From the NCBI GenBank assembly GCA_022432975.1, contig CM039502.1:24078383-24142382 (forward strand): a stretch of DNA of 64,000 bases. Direction: 5' to 3'. Within the stretch, counting starts at the first letter, position 1, and every line of letters starts with the position of its first letter. Source of the DNA: Begonia masoniana. Taxonomy: Eukaryota; Streptophyta; Magnoliopsida; Cucurbitales; Begoniaceae. The position numbers and the translations under genes are program-made. The notes under the pieces are model-generated. The model saw nothing but the letters and a program-made list of their open reading frames with translations. It was not told where the DNA came from and did no database searches. This document shows positions 38,175 through 50,274 of the stretch, piece by piece.

Positions 38175-39896
38175 GTCTAGGCTGTAAAGAATGTAGAGTT
38201 TTTGAGCTTGAAACATACAGGGTCTGTGGCTGAGTACAGTAGGCAATTCGAGTCCCTGTCCAGGTTTGCTGGACATTTTGTTCACAAGAATGAGGATAAG
38301 GTGTTTCAGTTTGTGCATAGACTGAAGCCGAAAATCTACAGAAGAGTAAAATTTTGTGGTATTAAGGGTTTGTCCTTCAGCTGAAGTTGTGTCCACGGCG
38401 TTGGAGGTGGAAGAAGCGGAGATGAGGTGTGCTGGGCGAAAGGAAGCCCCACAAAAATTTATCCAGCCACACCAACAGAGAGGAATGAAGAGGCCAAGTG
38501 AAGGCCAGAATAACCAAGGAACAGGAAAGGAAGGTGCAGGACACCAGGAAGCTTCCCCACTGCCCGAAGTGTTTGAAAGGTCATCTGGGCGAGTGAATGT
38601 TTGGGACGGGAAAGTGTTTCAATTGTGAGGAAGTTGGACACACATACATGGGATTGCCTGAACCCCATAATTACCCGATGCTTCAACTGTAACAAAGTCT
38701 GCCATATTAACAGAAACTGTCCAGCTCTGAAGAGTGGCCCTGCTAAGATAAAGCCGAGGATATTCTCCATGTTGGAGTCAGGCGATGAAGAACAACCCGC
38801 CGTAGTGTCAGGTACCGATCAACTCTATATCTGCTTTTACTTTAATAGATTCTGGTGCAACACACTCGTTTATAGCGTATGCGTTTGCTGTCAAGTTAGA
38901 TGTAACACCCGACAACTTCAGCCAGGTGACTTCCTAACTGTATTAACGGTCATAAATATTCAATCTTCACGGTTTAGAGTTTTATACCAAGAATAATTAA
39001 TTTCATGTGGATTTAAACTAGGTTGGGTGGTAAAGTTATAATAATGGAGGGTGATGACCAATATATAAAGAAAAAAAAATGTTTTAAACCTCACTTGAAC
39101 CACTGTAGCCGACACCTTCCTTTTCGGCGATTTCTTCCCTCCCAAGCTCTTTCTCTCTGCTTTCAGCACACTCTCTTCGACGATCGGTTTCTCTGCCACT
39201 ACTCGACTACTCTGTGCCCGAGGTATGCAATAGACAACGTAGCTATCTGTTAGTTTGTTAGCCCTGTTTTCTACTCGGCATTGGAGTTTTGGATTTTCCA
39301 ATGGCCGACTAATAATAAGAACATTTGAAATTTGAGAGTGGGAATGCTTTTATCAAATCGATTCTGGATATTTAGAACAACCACCCCTGAGTAATCGATA
39401 ATCGAATCTGTCTGTTCTGGGATTTGGATTTCAAACTGCACAGGGTATTAGACTAAGGATTCGGGAATGACTTTAGCTATTAAATCTTAGGATAACTTGA
39501 GATTAGAACTATTAGGATTTTGTTTTAACTACTGCAATGTAAATGTTTTAGGTGAAGAAGTTTGAAGAGAAAGGAGCTCAAGTGCTAAGGAGACCAGGTA
39601 AGTGAATGTATTAAGATTTCTGGCTAATAGAGCCCTACATCGTGGGAGTACTAGGTTGTTTTAGATGTCTAATGTTTACCTTATGATGATGAGCTTGTCT
39701 GCACTTGAAGGATTGATGAGTGTTGTGAGTTATACTATTTGATGACCTGCTAGTGAATGTGAAGTTGTCTTCTCTGGTATGATCCTTGTCATAGTCTGAT
39801 GGGTTAAAAGTTCTCATGTTCATGCATCATGAATGTTTCTCAAGCATAAGAAAATGCTTTAATGCATGTTTTCCATGAACAAGATATGTATGTATA

Positions 39897-40238
39897 TGTA
39901 ATATCCGGCTCGTACGGATTTTGAAAATATTATTATTATATTATATATGACATTTTTGTAAATATGTCAAATCAGGTCCGTTTTACGAAGAGAAAGCGTC
40001 ATGACGATCCTAACAATTAATAGGGATTTTAAAGAAATTTAGAGAATTTTCAGAATAATATCGATATATTCCGAGTAAATACGCTTTTCGTAATATAATT
40101 TTAGTAAAAATAGTAAACGAGGTCCGATTTGTGAACGGACAGTTTTAATAGAACCCAGATAATAAGTTGGATTTATTGGCGAAATAAGAAATTCGAAATG
40201 GTCGGAAAAACGATAAACGAGGATTAATTAATCGTTAG

Positions 40239-40278
<40 letters not shown>

Positions 40279-42753
40279 AAATAAATAAAAACAAAAACAA
40301 CACATTGTGTTGTTTCTTCACCGCGACCCGAGCACCCGCGACGAACGACGAACGCGAACGGCGAGCGGCATCCTTCCGACGACGACACGGCTCCGACGAC
40401 GAGCAGACTCCGGCGAGCTGAAGCCAGAGTTCGGCTCGACATTTCCGCGCAAAAACCCGATCGAAACCGGTGAGTTTATTCCCTGTTCTTGCTCAATTTC
40501 TGGCCGGGATTGGCGAGCTCTGTTGAGCTCCGATCGCCGACCCTTTGTGGCTGTTCTCGGCGTAGTCTTGCCGAGGTTCAAGTCGGCAATGATTGCCGAG
40601 CGTTGGTGTGCCCAATTTGGGCCGAAAACAGGGAATCCCGAATTGGGGATTTCGGGTTTTCGGTGAATAACATCTAAATTTTGGTTAGTTATGTTAATTA
40701 GGTATAAGAGGGATTGATTGGTGAGAAAATTAGTGTGAATTGATGAAAAATCGAATGGGGGAATTTCCCGGGTTAGGGCAGTTCGGGTTTTGCTGCAATT
40801 GACCTATCTACGGTCGATTGTTTTAAAATTACTTTTGGCAGATTAAAATAGGTTGTTAGTGGAGCGCGTGGCCGCTGGAATCGTTCGATTCCGATAACCG
40901 ACGCGAAAGTTACGCGCGTTCGAAGTTTCGGGTCGGTTTTTACCGAACCCAAATTAGGGTCCGAAATTGATAGGTTTATAGTAATTAACGATATAAAGGA
41001 CGTATTGAACGTTATTGGACGAAGTTTGATCAATTCGTGAAAAAGTTTAAATCCGAGAATTTTAGGATTTTCAGAAAAGCTCGTAAATGAGAATTTAGGT
41101 GCCGGGCGTGAATTGTTCAAATAAATAGCTCGATAAATTGGATTAGAACTTTAAGGAATTTCTTTAGTTAAGGTTTTTGACAATTTGGACGTTTATTAAC
41201 TCAAACGCGTTTTAACGTCAATTCTTGTAAATTGCTTAGGTAAACAGTGCTCGTGGACGAAGCTTGGATTGCAGCGTGCACGAGGTAAGTTCTCGTGACT
41301 TGTTTGACCCGAAAGGTCTACACATACCTCGTCGTCGTATCAAGGATCCTTGAGGGTTCCTTGTTTTATGTTGTTTAGGTTGGGTAGTTATGTTAGCTGT
41401 TTATAGGTTTGTTGTATTGTCTTGTTGATATGTATGTTGTTTGTTTACTTTCCGTTGATTAACTGTTCATGCATCACGTGTTTTAAATGTCATGAAAACG
41501 AATTTCCGCACGACGTTTTAAAGTAAATGCAAAGAAAGAATGACCCTTCGGTATACAGTTTAAATGACCCTTCGGTATACAGTTTAAATGACCCTTCGGT
41601 ATACAGTTTAAATGACCCTTCGGTATACAGTTTAAATGACCCTTCGGTATACAGTTTAAATGACCCTTCGGTATACAGTTTAAATGACCCTTCGGTATAC
41701 AGTTTAAATGACCCTTCGGTATATAGTTTAAATGGCCCATCGGTATACAGTTTATAGCAAAGCAAAGTAAAGCAATTGGTATACAGTTTATAGCAAAGCA
41801 AAGTAAAGAAATCGGTATATAGTTTATAGCAAAGCAAAGTAAAGCAATCGGTATACAGTTTATAGCAAAGCAAAGCAAAGCAAAGTAATAAATGAATCTG
41901 TATCTGTATTTAAATCTGAGCATGTTTTCTGAATGGCATACGCACGCATGCATTTGCATTTACTAGAGCTTACTGAGATTTTTATCTCATAGATGTCTGT
42001 ATGGTGTAGGTGTTTACGTGGAAACAGGTGAGGACGAGCTTCCTCCTCCTGAGGCATGAGGCAGTTGACGGAGGATGGGTTGCGGTGGTGTGTTGCGCAG
42101 TCGAGGTTCATCTGACCCGTGGGGACGTATGTATAGGTTTTGAGGGTCTTCTTGGGGTATTTTGGGTTTATGAATTGTAAAGATATTTTAGGATGTTAGG
42201 TAATGACATTTGTTTTGAAATTCTGGAACTGTTTGGCTGTTTAAATTAAATGTTATGAAAATGTTTTGAAATGTTTTTAGGTTGTTATGGATGGGCTGTT
42301 GGTAAACTGAATAGAACATATTAGGATGCTTGGTCTGGTAGATGATAGGTTTATGTTTTGATGTTTTGAAACGTTTTAAAATGTATTCTGGAACTGCTTG
42401 GTATTTGTTTTGAAAACAGGAGGATTTGAATAGTTTTAAACGTAACCACGCAGTTTGTTTTCGTGAAAACGTGTTTTATTTAACTATGTCCCGAGTCGTT
42501 TCGAGTGAGAGTATAGAGCGGTTATACGTTGAATTGTATTGTGAAAAGTATGATTGTTATGTAGGCAAAATTTGTATTATGAAATGGTATAGAAGGGCGT
42601 TAGGGTGTAAGATGTTGAAGTTATATTTAGGTGATAAAAGAAAGAAGAATTGTTTTAAACGTTTTATTAATTTGTTTTCCACTTAAATATTAAGTATAAA
42701 GGAAAAAGAAAAATTTCGTACGGGAAATTAGGAATAGTATAAGGGTCGTTACA
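39897..42753 (+). mobile_element. Youngest-tier solo LTR, precisely absent from copy B
   Basis: 2857 bp, TGTAATATCCGGC...GGGTCGTTACA, with exact GTATA duplications at 39892-39896 and 42754-42758. The corresponding place in copy B (about 48601-48630) is an empty site with a single GTATA, so the insertion boundaries are proven. Landmarks: donor after 40469, a 45-nt micro-exon 41240-41284, GTAAGT, hairpin GACC-CGAAA-GGTC (41306-41318), CTACACATACC, hairpin TGAGAT-TTTT-ATCTCA near 41974-41989, acceptor GTATGGTGTAG at 41999-42009. A (TTA)n tract at 40240-40275 and a 24-bp minisatellite at 41539-41755 lie inside. Confidence 0.92.
41539..41885 (+). repeat. 24-bp minisatellite, nine units, then ~42-bp units
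   Basis: Nine direct copies of a 24-bp unit containing GACCCTTCGGTATACAG (41539-41755). These are followed by about four looser units with 'cggtatacagtttatagcaa' to 41885. Because 24 is a multiple of three, several frames stay open on both strands; the ORFs there are a consequence of the repeat, not genes. Confidence 0.9.
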
Positions 42754-43129
42754 GTATATATGTATATATATAAGATTTATGCAACGTGGACTAAGTGAGG
42801 GTTGAGGGCAGTTCGGCGTATGTCACAGTCCAAAGAGGGACATATGAATATGACCCGCAGTAGGGAACAAGATCAAACTCACTGTCGAACCCCCTTTACC
42901 GGCACAAATCCTCTCTTAATCCACACAACCTAAATGAAGAATATGATCAAAGACTATGAATGATGAATATGATCAATGACTATGAATGATGAATATGATC
43001 CATGACTATGAATGATGAATATGATCCATGACTATGAATGATGATTACGAGTAAAGATATGAACAAGAAAAGACTTATGAGCATGTGATTTTCCCAAATT
43101 ATACATTCATGCATCCATGTTAGTGTTGC

Positions 43130-43373
43130 TGTAACAACCCGGGTCCCGCAACCCCGTCCCCGGCCACCGTGCATCGATGGTTTACACCGAGCAACATGTC
43201 CGGCAACACCGAGCTGTGCAGCCACCGTGAATCGATGGTTTACACTGCCACGTGGCAGTGTAAACCATCGATTCACGGTGGCTGCACAGCTCGGTGTTGC
43301 CGGACACGTTGCTCGGTGTAAACCATCGATGCACGGTGGCCGGGGACGGGGTTGCGGGACCCGGGTTGTTACA
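43130..43373. mobile_element. 244-bp near-perfect palindromic element with LTR-like ends
   Basis: The two 122-bp halves are reverse complements with a single mismatch (near 43195 against 43308). Both ends read TGTAACAACCCGGG outward, the consensus start of the surrounding LTRs. A 5-bp duplication GTTGC flanks it (43125-43129, 43374-43378), and copy B has the empty site with one GTTGC near 49010. The centre is GCCACGTGGC, which contains a G-box. Each arm has an internal direct repeat of about 25 bp built around ATCGATGGTTTACAC. GC-rich compared with its surroundings; no ORF. It is not a Mutator or hAT element (5-bp duplication, TG...CA ends). It may be a foldback unit integrated by retrotransposon machinery. 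Confidence 0.85.
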
Positions 43374-43764
43374 GTTGCATTCCTTACTAAGTATTAGGCT
43401 TATAGTTAAATCTTATGATGTATGTGAAGAGTTAGAAGGTGAGGATTTCCAGTCCAGAGATGATGTTTAAAGTTGGTTGCCGGAGGATGCTCAGTGTGAC
43501 AGTGAAGGCTGGATAGGCGATTAAGTTCCCTGGTTATGCTCATAGTAAGTCAGAAAAGTTTACGATGAACAGATGACTAAATAGAACAGAATTTCTTATA
43601 ACAATGAGATTTGGATTTAAAGGGCTTGTCTTTAGAGTCTGAATACGATTTTAAGGATTAATGAATGGTTTGTTTTGCTTGAGTCTTCCGCTATGCGTAT
43701 TTTAGATGAATTTATGATTTTTACTCTTTGAGGTTTATGGTTACTAAGTTAAGATTCGGGTGAG

Positions 43765-44365
43765 ATGTAGTGTCTAAGCCATCGGATGATGAAAGTGCTA
43801 TTTTGTCGTCTAGCGATCGGCAGATGTAGTGTCTAAGCCATCGGATGATGAAAGTGCTATTTTGTCGTCTAGCGATCGGCAGATGTAGAGTGTTTAAGCC
43901 ATCGGATGATGAAAGTGCTATTTTGTCGTCTAGCGATCGGCAGATGTAGTGTCTAAACCATCAGATGATGAAAGTGCTATTTTGTCGTCTAGCGATTGGC
44001 AGATGTAGAGTGTTTAAGCCATCGGATGATGAGAGTGTTATTTTGTCGTCTAGTGATCGGCAGATGTAGTGTAATAAGTCACCGGATGATGAGGATGTAA
44101 TTTGTCGTCTAGCGTTCGGTGGATGAAGTGTATTCCTTCACCGGATGATGTATATGGTATTTGTCGTCTAGCGTTCGGTGGATGAAGTGTATTCCTTCAC
44201 CGGATGATGTATATGGTATTTTGTCGTCTAGCGTTCGGTGGATGGAGTGTATTCCTTCACCGGATGATGTAAATGGTATTTTGTCGTCTAGCATTCGGTG
44301 GATGAAGTGTAATTCTTCACCGGATGATGTAAATGTTAATTTGTCGTCTAGTGACCGGATGATGT
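43765..44365 (+). repeat. ~57-bp minisatellite (copy A)
   Basis: About ten units of 57-60 bp with 'ccatcggatgatgaaag' and 'tgtcgtctagcgatcggcag', grading into CGGTGGATG units at the 3' side. Copy B (49390-50060) has at least one more unit of the first type. Overlapping ORFs on both strands are repeat artefacts. Confidence 0.88.
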
Positions 44366-44584
44366 GAGTATTTCTCTTATTGTTTAATGTCTAGGTAATG
44401 TTTTAAGTCGGTCACGTGAAGCACGCATGACCACCGGTCGATGTAAGTTATTTCTTTGTTGTCAGACCCAGCTTAAGAGATGTTCAAAAAAATATATTAC
44501 CGAAAATAGGTTGAGTGTGAGTAATAAGAATTAAATGATTAAGAAAGATATGGATTATGTGACGATCCTTCTGGGGTCGTTACA

Positions 44585-46884
44585 TTAGATGTACAGTTTA
44601 CCCCTACTGAGCACGTATTTAACGTCGTGTTACCCTCTGGTGAGCGCATGCACTCTAACCAAGTGATGTTTGATAGTGTCGTGTTGGTAGGAAATAAGAA
44701 TTTACCTGCTGATCTCATTATTATGGATATAATGGGATTTGATGTAATCTTAGATATGAATTGGTTGTTCAAGCATTATGTCACAATTGATTGTAGGACT
44801 GGGGTGGTTGGTTTTCAACCCTCTGGTGGTTTGAAGCATACCTTTCAAGCCTCGAAGAAGAGTAAGGGAATATCTGTTATGACTTCTATCAAAGCTAAAC
44901 CCTCTTCATGCAGAGAGTATTTATGCTTTCTGGCCAGCGTTATAGACACACAGTTTGTAGGAAAAGCAAGTCCTCAAAATGTCTTAGTTGTCCAGGACTT
45001 TCCAGAAGTATTTTTAGATGACCTTCCTGGCTTGCTGCCAGATAGGGACATTGAGTTTGTTGTAGATGTTTACCCAGGCGCTGAGCCTGTATCTAAGAAT
45101 CCCTATAGGTTAGCACCTACGGAGCTTAAGGAATTGAAGAAACAGTTGGAGGAACTATTGGATAAAGGGTTTATACGCCCAAACTTTTCCCTGTGGGGTG
45201 CACCAGTTCTTTTTGTTAAGAAGAATGATGGATCAATGCGTATGTGCGTTGATTATCGGGAATTGAATAAGTTAAATATCAAGAACAAGTATCCATTGCC
45301 AAGGATTGATGATTTGTTCGACCAGCTTAAGGGTGCACGTGTTTTCTCTAAGATTCATCTAAGGTCCGATTATTACTAATTGAAAGTCAAATCAGAAGAT
45401 ATTCCTAAGACTGTCTTTCGTACAAGGTATGGACATTATGAGTTTTTGGTTATGTCCTTTAGATTGACAAATGCACCAGCAGCCTTCATGGATCTTATGA
45501 ATAGAGTGTTTCATGAGTATTTAGACAAGGTTGTCTAGTATTTATTTGATGATATACTAATCTATTCACGTACTAAGGAGGAGCATACAAGACATTTGAA
45601 CCTGGTATTGGGAGTACTAAAGCAACATCAACTTTATGCTAAGTTTTCCAAGTGTGAGTTTTGGTTGGACAGAGTTCACTTTCTTGGTCATGTGATCTCG
45701 GGTGATGGAATATCTGTCGATCCAACCAAGGTTCAAGCAGTTAAGGAATGGCCACAACCGAAGAATGCCACTGATATTCGGAGTTTCCTTGGATTAGCAG
45801 GATATTACAAGAAATTTATTGAAGGATTCTCGAAGATTGCAACACCCCTCACTCGGTTAATTAGGAAAAACATTAAGTATGCTTGGACAGAGGAATGTGA
45901 GAATAGTTTTCAGACCTTGAAACAAAAGTTGACCAATGCTCCAGTATTAACACTCCCTGTTGAAAATGGAAAGTTCAGTATTTATTGTGACGCCTCCAAG
46001 GTTGGACTCGGTTGTGTGTTAATGCAAGATGGGAAAGTAATAGCCTATACTTCTAGACAGTTGAAAACACACAAGAAGAATTACCCTACACACGACTTAG
46101 AATTAGCTGCAGTGGTTTTTGCACTAAAGATTTGGAGGCATTACCTGTATGGACAGTCTTGTGAGATATTTTCGGACCATAAAAGTCTGAAGTATATTTT
46201 CACACAGAAAGAATTAAATATGAGGCAATGTAAATGGTTAGAGTTTGTCAAGGACTACGATTTTGAGATCAAATACCACCCCGGCAAGGCGAATGTAGTA
46301 GCTGATGCTTTGAGTAGAGTGACAACTTTAGCCTCGGCCTTGGTTCTTGACATGCCGTTAGCCTTAGAGTCTGAATTCCAAAGATTTAACTTAGAGGCTG
46401 TGTCCAGTGTGTCAACTATGCTTTCAGCCATATCTTTGAAGCCTACACTGTTGGATAGGATAAAGGAAGCTCAGACAAATGATGCGGAGTACAACAAGTA
46501 CAAATCTAGCATAGGGTCTGCTGGTAAATCGGATTTCAACTGTTCGGATGATGGAGTCCTTAAGTTTAGGAATAGATGGTTTGTTCTTGCCAATATAGAA
46601 CTTCAGAATGAGATTCTTTCAGAGGCACATTCTTCTAGACTCTCCGTCCATCCTGGAAGTACAAAAATGTATAGAGACCTTAAACAATACTATTGGTGGC
46701 CAAATATGAAAAGAAGTATGGCAAAGTACGTAGGATTGTGTTTAGTTTGTCAACAAGTTAAAGCTGAACATCAGAGGCCTGCAGGAGCATTGCAACCATT
46801 ACCAGTTCTCGAATGGAAATGAGAGCAAGAACGATGGATTTGTGTGGGATTGCCATGACAGAAAAAGAGACTGATGCAATCTAT
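44585..46884 (+). pseudogene. pol of the Tekay-type element, copy A (RT, RNase H, start of integrase)
   Basis: Follows directly on the TTAGA target copy, so it continues the protease frame. The first block (about 44627-45379) carries the protease-RT linker and the RT fingers ([40 protein letters not shown]), ending in a stop where a Gln codon became TAA. An RT palm block follows with a further stop beside the Asp-Asp pair (about 45536-45555). From 45596 to 46822 a 408-residue open frame holds the RT thumb, RNase H ([26 protein letters not shown]) and the integrase H2C2 zinc finger (residues about 340-395). Homology to copy B stops near 46884, before the integrase core; the last ~65 bases match poorly. 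Confidence 0.88.
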
Positions 46885-47545
46885 TTGTCGTTGTTTTTTC
46901 TTATCTTCTGACTTTAGCTGACTCTTGATTGCCAATCTTCATCTCTCGCTCTCCCCAACCTACACATGTCTTTTCAACAAAGTCACACCCTCCAAGTTGC
47001 TCCGGACTTTACCAATAAAAATTGAGCGTGTAATACAAACATAACAGAAATTGTAGTATTGACATATTCTACTGATAATAGCGACAACCAAAACATTACA
47101 TTCCTAGATTGGCTCTTTTCCATGACATACGTACGGGCAGCTCTGACCTTGCAATACCATTTGGTATTTGAAATCACTTCAGAAACTTTGCTCAATACAT
47201 CACGACAACTCTACTCACTGATCTGTCGTCGATGGAGAATCACAATCAAGCGACATTATGTTTTGTTACGGGGCTTCAATCTTACATTGTATCACACTAG
47301 CATGAATAAAGGCAAATAACAGGAATGATATTGAAAAAATTTTATTTTCGCCGATTTGGTGATTCCGGGCTAGTCAAATCTCAATCTCCTCCTTTGTGGT
47401 AAATTTTTCAATTTCATTGGATTAAGTCCAACACAAATCACAAGCAGAACAGCAGATTTTCATCAGCCACAAAAGTTTAAACACGCAATTTACATGTACA
47501 CAAAGGAAAATAGCATCTCCTAACGACGAATCACAAATTTTAACA
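46885..47545. other. Unidentified sequence between pol copy A and the assembly gap
   Basis: About 660 bases unlike anything else in the window. pol copy A ends abruptly into it, and it runs to the Ns. No LTR end, inverted terminus or convincing ORF is visible. It could be the start of an insertion whose other end is in the gap, or a chimeric contig end. Confidence 0.4.
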
Positions 47546-47645
47546 NNNNNNNNNNNNNNNNNNNNNNNNNNNNNNNNNNNNNNNNNNNNNNNNNNNNNNN
47601 NNNNNNNNNNNNNNNNNNNNNNNNNNNNNNNNNNNNNNNNNNNNN
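47546..47645. other. Assembly gap of exactly 100 Ns
   Basis: A run of 100 N, the conventional placeholder for a gap of unknown size. The sequences on either side are not continuous in the element, since copy A stops in integrase and copy B starts ~28 bases inside an LTR. Confidence 0.99.
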
Positions 47646-50274
47646 GTATCTTCCTACTGTATTAACGGTCATACATATTCAAATCTTCAAGGTTTTAGAT
47701 TTTATACCAAATAATTAATTTTCATGTGATTTAAACTAGGTTGGGTGGTAAAGTTGTAATAATGGAGGGTGATGACCAATATATAAAGAAAAAAAAAATG
47801 TTTTAAACCTCACTTGAACCACTGTAGCCGACACCTTCCTTTTCAGAGATTTCTTCCCTCCCAAGCTCTTGCTCTCTGCTTTCCGCACACTCTCTTCGAC
47901 GATCGGTTTCTCTGCCACTACTCGACTACTCTGTGCCCGAGGTATGCAATAGACAACGTAGCTATCTGTTAGTTTGTTAGCCCTGTTTTCTACTCGGCAT
48001 TGGAGTTTTGGATTTTCCAATGGCCGACTAATAATAAGAACATTTGAAATTTGAGAGTGGGAATGCTTTTATCAAATCGATTCTGGATATTTAGAACAAC
48101 CACCCCTGAGTAATCGATAATCGAATCTGTCTGTTCTGGGATTTGGATTTCAAACTGCACAGGGTATTAGACTAAGGATTCGGGAATGACTTTAGCTATT
48201 AAATCTTAGGATAACTTGAGATTAGAACTATTAGGATTTTGTTTTAACTATTGCAATGTAAATGTTTTAGGTGAAGAAGTTTGAAGAGAAAGGAGCTCAA
48301 GTGCTAAGGAGACCAGGTAAGTGAATGTATTAAGATTTCCGGCTAATAGAGCCCTACATCGTGGGAGTACTAGGTTGTTTTAGATGTCTAATGTTTACCT
48401 TATGATGATGAGCTTGTCTGCACTTGAAGGATTGATGAGTGTTGTGAGTTATACTATTTGATGACCTGCTAGTGAATGTGAAGTTGTCTTCTCTGGTATG
48501 ATCCTTGTCATAGTCTGATGGGTTAAAAGTTCTCATGTTCATGCATCATGAATGTTTCTCAAGCATAAGAAAATGCTTTAATGCATGTTTTCCATGAACA
48601 AGATATGTATGTATATATGTATATATATAAGATTTATGCAACGTGGACTAATTGAGGGTTGGGGGCAGTTCGGCGTATGTCACAGTCCAAAGAGGGACAT
48701 ATGAATACGACCCGCTGTAGGGAACAAGATCAAACTCACTGTCGAACCCCCTTTACCGGCACAAATCCTCTCTTAATCCACACAACCTAAATGAAGAATA
48801 TGATCAAAGACTATGAATGATGAATATGATCAATGACTATGAATGATTAATATGATCCATGACTATGAATGATGAATATGATCCATGACTATGAATGATG
48901 AATATGATCCATGACTATGAATGATGATTACGAGCAAAGATATGAACAAGAAAAGACTTATGAGCATGTGATTTTCCCAAATTATACATTCATGCATCCA
49001 TGTTAGTGTTGCATTCCTTACTAAGCATTAGGCTTATAGTTAAATCTTATGATGTATGTGAAGAGTTAGAAGGTGAGGATTTCCAGTCCAGAGATGATGT
49101 TTAAAGTTGGTTGCCGGAGGATGCTCAGTGTGACAGTGAAGGCTGGATAGGCGATTAAGTTCCCTGGTTATGCTCATAGTAAGTCAGAAAAGTTTACGAT
49201 GAATAGATGACTAAATAGACAGAATTTCTTATAACACTGAGATTTGGATTTAAGGGCTTGTCTTTAGAGTCTGAATACGATTTAAGGATTAATGAATGGT
49301 TTGTTTTGCTTGAGTCTTCCGCTATGCGTATTTTAGATGAGTTTATGATTTTTACTCTTTGAGGTTTATGGTTACTAAGTTAAGATTCGGGTGAGATGTA
49401 GTGTCTAAGCCATCGGATGATGAAAGTGCTATTTTGTCGTCTAGCGATCGGCAGATGTAGTGTCTAAGCCATCGGATGATGAAAGTGCTATTTTGTCGTC
49501 TAGCGATCGGCAGATGTAGTGTCTAAGCCATCGGATGATGAAAGTGCTATTTTGTCGTCTAGCGATCGGCAGATGTAGAGTGTTTAAGCCATCGGATGAT
49601 GAAAGTGCTATTTTGTCGTCTAGCGATCGGCAGATGTAGTGTCTAAACCCTCGGATGATGAAAGTGCTATTTTGTCGTCTAGCGATTGGCAGATGTAGAG
49701 TGTTTAAGCCATCGGATGATGAGAGTGTTATTTTGTCGTCTAGTGATCGGCAGATGTAGTGTAATAAGTCACCGGATGATGAGGATGTAATTTGTCGTCT
49801 AGCGTTCGATGGATGAAGTGTATTCCTTCACCGGATGATGTATATGGTATTTGTCGTCTAGCGTTCGGTGGATGAAGTGTATTCCTTCACCGGATGATGT
49901 ATATGGTATTTTGTCGTCTAGCGTTCGGTGGATGGAGTGTATTCCTTCACCGGATGATGTAAATGGTATTTTGTCGTCTAGCATTCGGTGGATGAAGTGT
50001 AATTCTTCACCGGATGATGTAAATGTTAATTTGTCGTCTAATGACCGGATGATGTGAGTATTTCTCTTATTGTTTAATGTCCAGGTAATGTTTTAAGTCG
50101 GTCACGTGAAGCACACATGACCACCGGTCGATGTAAGTTATTTCTTTGTTGTCAGACCCAGCTTAAGAGATGTTCAAAAAAATATACTACCGAAAATAGG
50201 TTGAGTGTGAGTAATAAGAATTAAATGATTAATAAAGATATGGATTATGTGACGATCCTTCTGGGGTCGTTACA
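47646..50274 (+). mobile_element. Protease-region solo LTR, copy B (no nested inserts)
   Basis: Nearly identical to 38928-44584 but lacking the 2857-bp LTR and the 244-bp palindrome, with a single GTATA near 48605 and a single GTTGC near 49010. The first ~28 bases are missing at the gap. It ends GGGGTCGTTACA followed by TTAGA (50275-50279) and the same pol sequence as copy A. Only scattered substitutions and one or two extra short-repeat units separate the copies. Confidence 0.9.

Larger units (their letters stand above)
33352..38900 (+). pseudogene. gag and protease of the Tekay-type element, split by two solo LTRs
   Basis: The ATG is at 33352 (MARRPGRPRVLREMPNL). Gag is present as 33352-33436, 35178-35570 and 38175-38800, with the insertions 33437-35177 and 35571-38174 between them; the reading frame is continuous across both once the inserts and one target copy are ignored. 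Recognisable parts: the gag core (FWRLQPPTFDG, WLRKIESMF, LAGDAQLWW), a CX2CX4HX4C zinc knuckle (CFNCNKVCHINRNC, near 38680-38725) with a degenerate Cys motif before it, and the aspartic protease active site D-S-G-A-T-H-S-F at about 38850-38875. Protease is then cut at 38900 by the next LTR. Stop codons and shifts are present, including a CAG-to-TAG change at about 35226. Confidence 0.8.
38901..44584 (+). mobile_element. Solo LTR in the protease region, itself hit twice (copy A)
   Basis: TGTAACACCCGACAAC...GGGGTCGTTACA with exact TTAGA duplications at 38896-38900 and 44585-44589. Net length is about 2.57 kb after removing 39897-42753 and 43130-43373 with their target copies. Landmarks: AATATATAAAG near 39060, donor after 39222, a 46-nt micro-exon 39552-39597, GTAAGT, hairpin GGCT-AATAG-AGCC (39622-39634), CTACATCGT (39635-39643). 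The acceptor equivalent near 43415-43423 reads ATGATGTAT, so AG is lost. A ~57-bp minisatellite occupies 43765-44365. A second copy of this LTR lies at 47646-50274. Confidence 0.88.

Noticed and set aside
38601..38996. 131-residue ORF taken as a stand-alone gene
   Set aside because: It is the zinc-knuckle part of the retrotransposon gag, running out of frame into the inserted LTR after 38900.
41483..41959. 158-residue minus-strand ORF with repeated KLYTEGSF-like peptide
   Set aside because: Produced by the 24-bp minisatellite; both strands are open because the unit is a multiple of three.
43130..43373. Palindrome as an assembly or cloning artefact
   Set aside because: A precise 5-bp duplication, LTR-type ends on both sides and an empty site in copy B are better explained by a real insertion.
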